64,000 nt of DNA, taken from Nitrososphaerota archaeon (GTDB lineage Archaea > Thermoproteota > Bathyarchaeia > Bathyarchaeales > Bathycorpusculaceae). The stretch is from NCBI GenBank assembly GCA_031274765.1, contig JAISPR010000153.1:62001-126000 (forward strand), read 5' to 3'. Under the pieces are notes generated by a model that saw only the letters and a program-made list of their open reading frames with translations, was not told the DNA's origin and did not search any database. Made by a program: the position numbers and the translations under genes. The first letter of the stretch is position 1; every line of letters begins with the position of its first letter. Shown one piece after another: positions 58,625-64,000 of this stretch.

Positions 58625-58860
58625 ATTTATGGAACACAGTGTGAAGTAATTAGCAAGTATATCTCCTGTCTATTGCTCGATGCTAGCAAAGAACTTGTTC
58701 AAACACTCACTCGCCCAAACTGGAACGGTCAAAAAGCTGGGAACCACTCAAGCAGTCATTAGCCAGTATCTCAGTTCAAAACGTGCCTACAAAAGCAGAG
58801 AATAGGTGGAGAAATTTTTACCCCGATCCAAATGGTCACAGACACCGCCAAAAACTAGTT
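58625..58860 (+). pseudogene. Decayed HTH transcriptional regulator
   Basis: CEVISKYISCLLLDASKELVQTLTR, then in a shifted frame TVKKLGTTQAVISQYLSSKRAYKSRE*; no start codon in frame with the first part. Confidence 0.65.
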
Positions 58861-59038
58861 GGTAAAGAATCAATTCAGAAAACATTACACCGTAATTCTG
58901 TATTCTCTGTATAATATTTTGCAAAAAAGAACTACGTTTAAAGCTGTCAACCCTGAATATTATATTTAATTTCCACATAAATCATACCAGTAATTTCAAT
59001 AACAGACATATAGAACAACACAAAAAAGAGCAGAGACA

Positions 59039-59620
59039 CTATTTTTGTCGCGTTTGTAATTGTTGAATTTCGTGATAAATTTCATTCCAACAATACACCC
59101 GTTTGATTAAACCGCGTAAATTGAGGGTTTTGTTCCACGGATGATCATAGATGAAAATATTTTTGACTTTATTACTCCATTCTAAGGCTTCTGTTAGTGA
59201 ATCCTCCACGATTACATCCATGGGCACAATGTTAGCTTGGTGCTTTTTACCCACGTCTAATAAATGTAGCTCTGTATAGGGAACACCTTTTTCTTTAAGC
59301 CAGGCAACAGTAGCGTCTCTGAGGTGTCCCCACCGACCTGTCAGAAGGTAAATGCTGTGGCCTTCTCGAGTTAGTTTTTCTAGGGTTTCTTTGGCGCCAT
59401 CGTATAGAGGCAGATTATTGATTAGTATATCCTCAACAAGTGTGGCTTCTTCTGTTTTAGTTATACCAAAAACGATGTTTAAGTCATAGCAATAGATATC
59501 ACTTTCTTTGACTGCAACATTGTATTCTTTGTTAATTCGCTCGATTAGAGGCAAAGAAAAATTGGCGATTACCCCATCTATATCAAAGCCTAAACGCATG
59601 CCATTCCTCCAAGTACCCAT
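59039..59620 (-). CDS. HAD-superfamily phosphatase (5'-nucleotidase NT5C-like)
   Basis: LGFDIDGVIANFSLPLIERI..., IYLLTGRWGHLRDATVAWL, DVIVEDS. Confidence 0.85.
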   Translation of the reverse strand: MGTWRNGMRLGFDIDGVIANFSLPLIERINKEYNVAVKESDIYCYDLNIVFGITKTEEATLVEDILINNLPLYDGAKETLEKLTREGHSIYLLTGRWGHLRDATVAWLKEKGVPYTELHLLDVGKKHQANIVPMDVIVEDSLTEALEWSNKVKNIFIYDHPWNKTLNLRGLIKRVYCWNEIYHEIQQLQTRQK

Positions 59621-59905
59621 TTAACATGCAGAACACTGTAAATAGCTTATTGTCGATTAAACATACAAAAAGGCTTACCAAAAACCACAGTCAAACATAA
59701 AAACATCAAGAAACAAGACGCATTCAATATCAAAATAGATTTTTAAAACCCTGTCAAAAGAACTACCACACCCATCATTTCATATTAAATTTCACATGTG
59801 TCAATTTGTGTTATTTATTTCACAAAATATTTTACAGACCCGTCAACACATATGCTAAGAAATCAACATACCTGAACAACACAGGTTCAATACCATTTTT
59901 AGACC

Positions 59906-60055
59906 TTAATAACCCGTATCGGGTAACTTCAGTTCTGCATGTATGCGCTTGAATTTACGTTTTCCACATTTTGGACAACTACGTGCATGCTTTCGGGGTA
60001 TATCACTAACTGCTTCTCGACCACAGTTAATACACACATATTTTTGTTTGGCCAC
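59906..60055 (-). CDS. 49-aa zinc-ribbon protein, missed by the ORF track
   Basis: GTG start: (M)AKQKYVCINCGREAVSDIPRKHARSCPKCGKRKFKRIHAELKLPDTGY*; CxxC...CxxC. Confidence 0.75.
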   Translation of the reverse strand: MAKQKYVCINCGREAVSDIPRKHARSCPKCGKRKFKRIHAELKLPDTGY

Positions 60056-60290
60056 GCTTATTTGTCGCCTCTTGCCAAATTGTATTCATACCGCTATATA
60101 ATTAAAAGTAACGCCAACACACAACACCACACAACCCTACCCAAATACCGCAAACCAAAGATTACGGTAAAATACATGACAACATGACCATAGCAATATA
60201 ACACGCAAAACATATGCCTTCAAAATCAACTGTTCTACTTATGCAACCTGTTTTTATTAATCCCTTCAACTATCTTTTATGGGATGATCT

Positions 60291-61427
60291 TTGTTTACGC
60301 CTAAAACCTCACCTGACATTAAAACCATTGGATTTGTTGTCAACCCTGTAGCAGGTATGGGCGGTGCTGTTGGCTTAAAAGGCACAGACGGTGAACAGAC
60401 CCTCCAGCAAGCCATAGCCTTGGGCGCTAAACCTCTTGCGGCAAAGCGGGCAGAAATTTTTCTCACCGGACTCTTAGTAGTTAAATCGCACCTCAAATTA
60501 ATCGTGGGTGCAGGTGACATGGGTGAATCTGAAACTAAAAAACTGGGCTACACCTACAGCGTCGTTGGTGAAACTAAAACGAAAACAACCGCAAAGGATA
60601 CCAAAGCCGTTGCGGAGGCCATCGTTAAAGCGGGCGTAGATTTATTGGTTTACTGTGGAGGTGATGGCACAACCCGTGACATTCAAAAAGCTGTGGGTAT
60701 GAAGTTAGCTGTGTTGGGAGTGCCAACGGGAGTCAAGATGCACAGTGCACTCTTTGCAATCAGCCCACAGGCGGCGTCTAGAGTTGTGATTCAGTATTTG
60801 TGGGGTTACTTACCCGTACAGGAAGCTGAGGTCATGGATATTAATGAACAAGCTTTTCGGGCAGGTCATCTTTCTGCTGAGCTATATGGGTATATGCTCA
60901 GTCCTTTTGAACCGCATTTGATTCAGGGTAATAAATTGGCGAGTTCTGTTGCTACAAATGAGGTGGAGAATCAGGCAGCTATTGCACTCTACGTCATAGA
61001 AAAAATGCAATCAGGCATTATCTATATTGTGGGGCCAGGAACCACCACTCGGACAGTGGCTGATTTGCTAGAACAGCAAAAAACTTTGCTGGGTGTCGAT
61101 TTGTTCTTGGATAAAAAAATAATTGCTCAAGATGTAAATGAAAAACAAATTCTTGAACAAATAAATCACCGAGGGGCAAAAATTGTAATCACACCCATAG
61201 GCGGGCAGGGTTTTATCTTTGGCAGAGGTAATCAACAGATAAGTGCAAAAGTTATTGGTCAAGTGGGTTTAGACAATATTTTAATAATTGCTACAAAAAG
61301 TAAATTGGATAGACTCAACTCTCTAAGGGTAGATACAGGTGAGGTGCGCCTTGATGCAGAGTTTAAAGAGCGAGGGGTCCAAGTTATATTTGACTATAAC
61401 GCTGTACGTGATATGACTGTAGAATGA
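60291..61427 (+). CDS. ATP-NAD kinase family protein
   Basis: IGFVVNPVAGMGGAVGLKGTDG, VYCGGDGTTRDI, GVPTGVKMHSALFA. Confidence 0.92.
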   Translation: MFTPKTSPDIKTIGFVVNPVAGMGGAVGLKGTDGEQTLQQAIALGAKPLAAKRAEIFLTGLLVVKSHLKLIVGAGDMGESETKKLGYTYSVVGETKTKTTAKDTKAVAEAIVKAGVDLLVYCGGDGTTRDIQKAVGMKLAVLGVPTGVKMHSALFAISPQAASRVVIQYLWGYLPVQEAEVMDINEQAFRAGHLSAELYGYMLSPFEPHLIQGNKLASSVATNEVENQAAIALYVIEKMQSGIIYIVGPGTTTRTVADLLEQQKTLLGVDLFLDKKIIAQDVNEKQILEQINHRGAKIVITPIGGQGFIFGRGNQQISAKVIGQVGLDNILIIATKSKLDRLNSLRVDTGEVRLDAEFKERGVQVIFDYNAVRDMTVE

Positions 61428-61577
61428 GATTTTATTAGCTCTGCTTTGTTTTGACAGGTCGTTTGTTATCTCAGGCGGGGTCAGAAAAGTTTTATAAAGA
61501 CCACTCCTTTAGCCTGATAGGAAGCAGTCGATAATTTGTTTTTAAATCCTAGTAAGTAAACAAAAGGAGAACCTAAA

Positions 61578-62681
61578 ATGATATCTATTAATAAACCGCA
61601 AACTGATGAAAACGAAGTTCAAGCTGTATTAGATGTTATGCGCAGTGGTCCTCTGACAAATGCATTGGGTATGGGACCCAAAGTTTTAGAGTTTGAAAAA
61701 ACTTTTGCCGCATTTGCAGGTGCTAAATATGCAGTTGCTGTCAACACAGGTACGGCTGCACTGCATTCTGCTGTTATGGCTATGGGCGTCAAACGTGACG
61801 ATGAAGTTATTTTACCCAGTTTTACTTTTGTTGCAACCGCCGAAGCTGTTGTGCTCTCCGGTGGTAGGCCGGTCTTTGTAGATATCGACCCCAAAACCTA
61901 CAACCTCTCCCCCAAAGCCGTAGAGAAAGCCATCACCAAAAAAACCAAAGCAATCCTCCCTGTGGATCTCTATGGATTTTCTGCAGATATGAAATCCCTG
62001 CGAGAAATTGCCAACAAACATAACTTGGGATTAGTCGAGGATGCCGCCCAAGCCCATGGCACAACCTATGCAGGTAAACCTGCAGGTTCATTTGCAGATG
62101 CAGCCTGCTGGAGTCTTTATGCAAGCAAAAATATGACAACCGGCGAAGGGGGAGTTATAACAACTAACAATGCCAAAATCGATGAAACCCTGCGTATGAT
62201 ACGAACCCATGGTGAAAAAACAAAATACACCTCAGAGATGTTGGGTAACAATTACCGTATGTTAGAGTTACAAGCCGCCATAGGTAATGTGCAGATGACC
62301 AAATTACCCTCATTTATCGCAAAACGCCGCAGAAACGCAGAACAACTCACCAAAATGTTACAAGAAAACACCCAACTTACTTTACCCTATGAAACCCCAG
62401 ACTGCCAACACAGCTGGTATCTCTACACTGCACGCTTAATCAACAGCACCCAAACCCAACGCAACAAACTCCTCGATAACCTTAAAGCCAAAAACATCGG
62501 TGCCGAAGCCTACTACATAAACCCCGTCAACACCATGCCCTTCTACCAAAACAATTACCAAACCCAAACTCTACCCGAAACTGAAAAAGCCGCTAAACAG
62601 GTATTTTCTCTACCCATTCATCCAGGAGTAACTGAAGACGAAATAAAATTCATCGGTAAAACAACACTAGAACTTCTATAA
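61578..62681 (+). CDS. DegT/DnrJ/EryC1/StrS family PLP-dependent aminotransferase
   Basis: AVNTGTAALHSAVMAMGV, VEDAAQAHGTTYAGKPAGSFADAACWSLYASKNMTTGEGGVI. Confidence 0.95.
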   Translation: MISINKPQTDENEVQAVLDVMRSGPLTNALGMGPKVLEFEKTFAAFAGAKYAVAVNTGTAALHSAVMAMGVKRDDEVILPSFTFVATAEAVVLSGGRPVFVDIDPKTYNLSPKAVEKAITKKTKAILPVDLYGFSADMKSLREIANKHNLGLVEDAAQAHGTTYAGKPAGSFADAACWSLYASKNMTTGEGGVITTNNAKIDETLRMIRTHGEKTKYTSEMLGNNYRMLELQAAIGNVQMTKLPSFIAKRRRNAEQLTKMLQENTQLTLPYETPDCQHSWYLYTARLINSTQTQRNKLLDNLKAKNIGAEAYYINPVNTMPFYQNNYQTQTLPETEKAAKQVFSLPIHPGVTEDEIKFIGKTTLELL

Positions 62682-62767
62682 CCAATGCAGATATCAAAAG
62701 AAAGTGTAAGGGTTAAATTACACTTTTACTATACACTCTACAATTTAGGTTTTCTAAAGGGGTATGA

Positions 62768-63160
62768 GTGTTGAGTAACGACGAAGGCGTTTCCCGTATA
62801 AAAATAAAATTCCTCATTGAAGCTTTAGGCGAAGCAGAAGGTGAACTAGTTCGCTTCTTAGCACCACGAACTATAGACACTATTGTGCGTAAATTACCTA
62901 TGGAGGGCCGAGCGGCACTATGGAAAGAAGAAGTTTATTTTGAAATCCCCATAAAGATGGGGGAAGAAAAAGCTAAACCAAAAGTTGAAGAAGGCACCAT
63001 AGCGTTTTGGCCAATGGGCAGCGCCTTATGTATCTTTTATGGAAAAAGCCAACCCTACAGCCCTGTAAGTATACTAGGAAAAATTACAAGCAACTTGGAG
63101 CTGTTTAAGAGAGTTAAAAGCGGTGCAACCATCAAAGTTATGCTTGTGACAGCTCCTTAG
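62768..63160 (+). CDS. Cyclophilin-like fold protein (TM1367-like)
   Basis: IKIKFLIEALGEAEGELVRFLAPRTIDTIVRKLPMEGRAALWKEEVYFEIP...GTIAFWPMGSALCIFYG. Confidence 0.8.
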   Translation: MLSNDEGVSRIKIKFLIEALGEAEGELVRFLAPRTIDTIVRKLPMEGRAALWKEEVYFEIPIKMGEEKAKPKVEEGTIAFWPMGSALCIFYGKSQPYSPVSILGKITSNLELFKRVKSGATIKVMLVTAP

Positions 63161-63666
63161 AGTGAGCTGTCTTTCCACAACTCTAAGAGCCGTTCGCATT
63201 CTTCTCTGACTTCTCTATTGGCACTTTTATCTCTAAGAGCCTCTAAAAATTCGACACGTCTAGCAGTTGAGCGCTTCTCGGCAGTACCGCCGTAGTAGAG
63301 TTTACCCTGCATATACTCCTCCATAGTGAAAGCTTTTTGAACAAAAAGACTAGCTGCATCGACGGGATTGTCTACGGCAAACTTGTTTGCCCAAATGGCC
63401 ACTTCTGTTTCACGGAGTTGGGTCATACCATCAATTTCTACGATTTTACGAATATAGCTTTGCAGATAATCATAATAGCCAGCTGTCCGTAGATGCTCAA
63501 GTGCCTCTTTGACTTTTTTGGTGAAATCCGATTTACCATCAACAATTAATTCATGTTTATATCCTTGCGCGATGAGGGCTTTAGCTTCTCGGAGTTCTTT
63601 GTTGGTATACACTTTCTCAGGAAAACTCAAACATATAACTCCAAAATTAAAAAACAAATTCCGCAT
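63157..63666 (-). CDS. Conserved hypothetical protein, adjacent to eS25
   Basis: 169-aa helical ORF starting at the stop of the eS25 gene. Confidence 0.75.
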   Translation of the reverse strand: MRNLFFNFGVICLSFPEKVYTNKELREAKALIAQGYKHELIVDGKSDFTKKVKEALEHLRTAGYYDYLQSYIRKIVEIDGMTQLRETEVAIWANKFAVDNPVDAASLFVQKAFTMEEYMQGKLYYGGTAEKRSTARRVEFLEALRDKSANREVREECERLLELWKDSSL

Positions 63667-63986
63667 TATGCGGCTGGTTTGTAGATTTTTAGACTATGAC
63701 TTCCTGAAACGAGCTGAATTGCACCATTGTTTTCTAATTGTTCAAGGAAGTCTTTTGCTGCACTGATACGTATGCCATAGCGGGTTGCAATTGCATAGGG
63801 CGTTAACACACTCATTTTTTTAATCTCTGCAATTATTTTGTCATCTTTGACATCAGGAGCCATGATACTGATGTTTGTTTTCTTTTGCGGAGGGCCGGTC
63901 TTTTTCTCCTTTTTTGACTTATCCTCAGCTTTGTCTTCTTGTTGTTTTTCCATCTGCTTTATGCCAAGCTTCTTTTTTCCACCCAT
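63666..63986 (-). CDS. rps25e: 30S ribosomal protein eS25
   Basis: Lys-rich N-terminus then IIAEIKKMSVLTPYAIATRYGIRISAAKDFLEQLENNGAIQLVSGSHSLKIYKP. Confidence 0.92.
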   Translation of the reverse strand: MGGKKKLGIKQMEKQQEDKAEDKSKKEKKTGPPQKKTNISIMAPDVKDDKIIAEIKKMSVLTPYAIATRYGIRISAAKDFLEQLENNGAIQLVSGSHSLKIYKPAA

Positions 63987-64000
63987 TGATTTTTCGCCTA

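Noticed and set aside
1-64000. CRISPR array, rRNA operon or methanogenesis (mcr/mtr) genes
   Set aside because: Looked for regularly spaced direct repeats, rRNA sequence and Mcr/Mtr protein motifs; none seen. The repeats here are dispersed, not arrayed.

Overview
This 64 kb window is archaeal and probably from a Bathyarchaeia-like lineage (taxonomy is inferred, not tested). It carries a complete archaeal-type CODH/acetyl-CoA synthase (ACDS) gene set, ordered alpha-epsilon-beta-delta-gamma on the minus strand, with two CooC-like nickel-insertion ATPases upstream. It also has an Ftr gene fused into a purD/HAD/PfkB overlapping gene string, an FrhB-like plus MTHFR-like gene pair, CofE, flavodiiron protein FprA, two deoxyhypusine synthase paralogues, an SPFH/zinc-ribbon cluster, an ABC exporter, CysE/CysK, eS25 and an initiator tRNA-Met. 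The strongest non-obvious signal is in the intergenic DNA. I found about seven distinct families of short, non-coding, inverted-terminal-repeat (MITE-like) elements by direct comparison, several with matching target-site duplications. One case is a 159-bp element with a 6-bp TSD nested in a 299-bp element, and the uninterrupted copy elsewhere in the window has exactly the expected length. Only one near-intact transposase is present and its ends do not match any of these families. Other points: purF has no canonical start codon upstream of its catalytic Cys (removing one T restores ATG GAG AAG...), two short genes are missed by the ORF track (a 59-aa 2x[4Fe-4S] ferredoxin and a 49-aa zinc ribbon), there are decayed transposase and HTH-regulator pseudogenes, and there are strong amino/keto strand-composition blocks. 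All calls come from reading the sequence; no searches were run.
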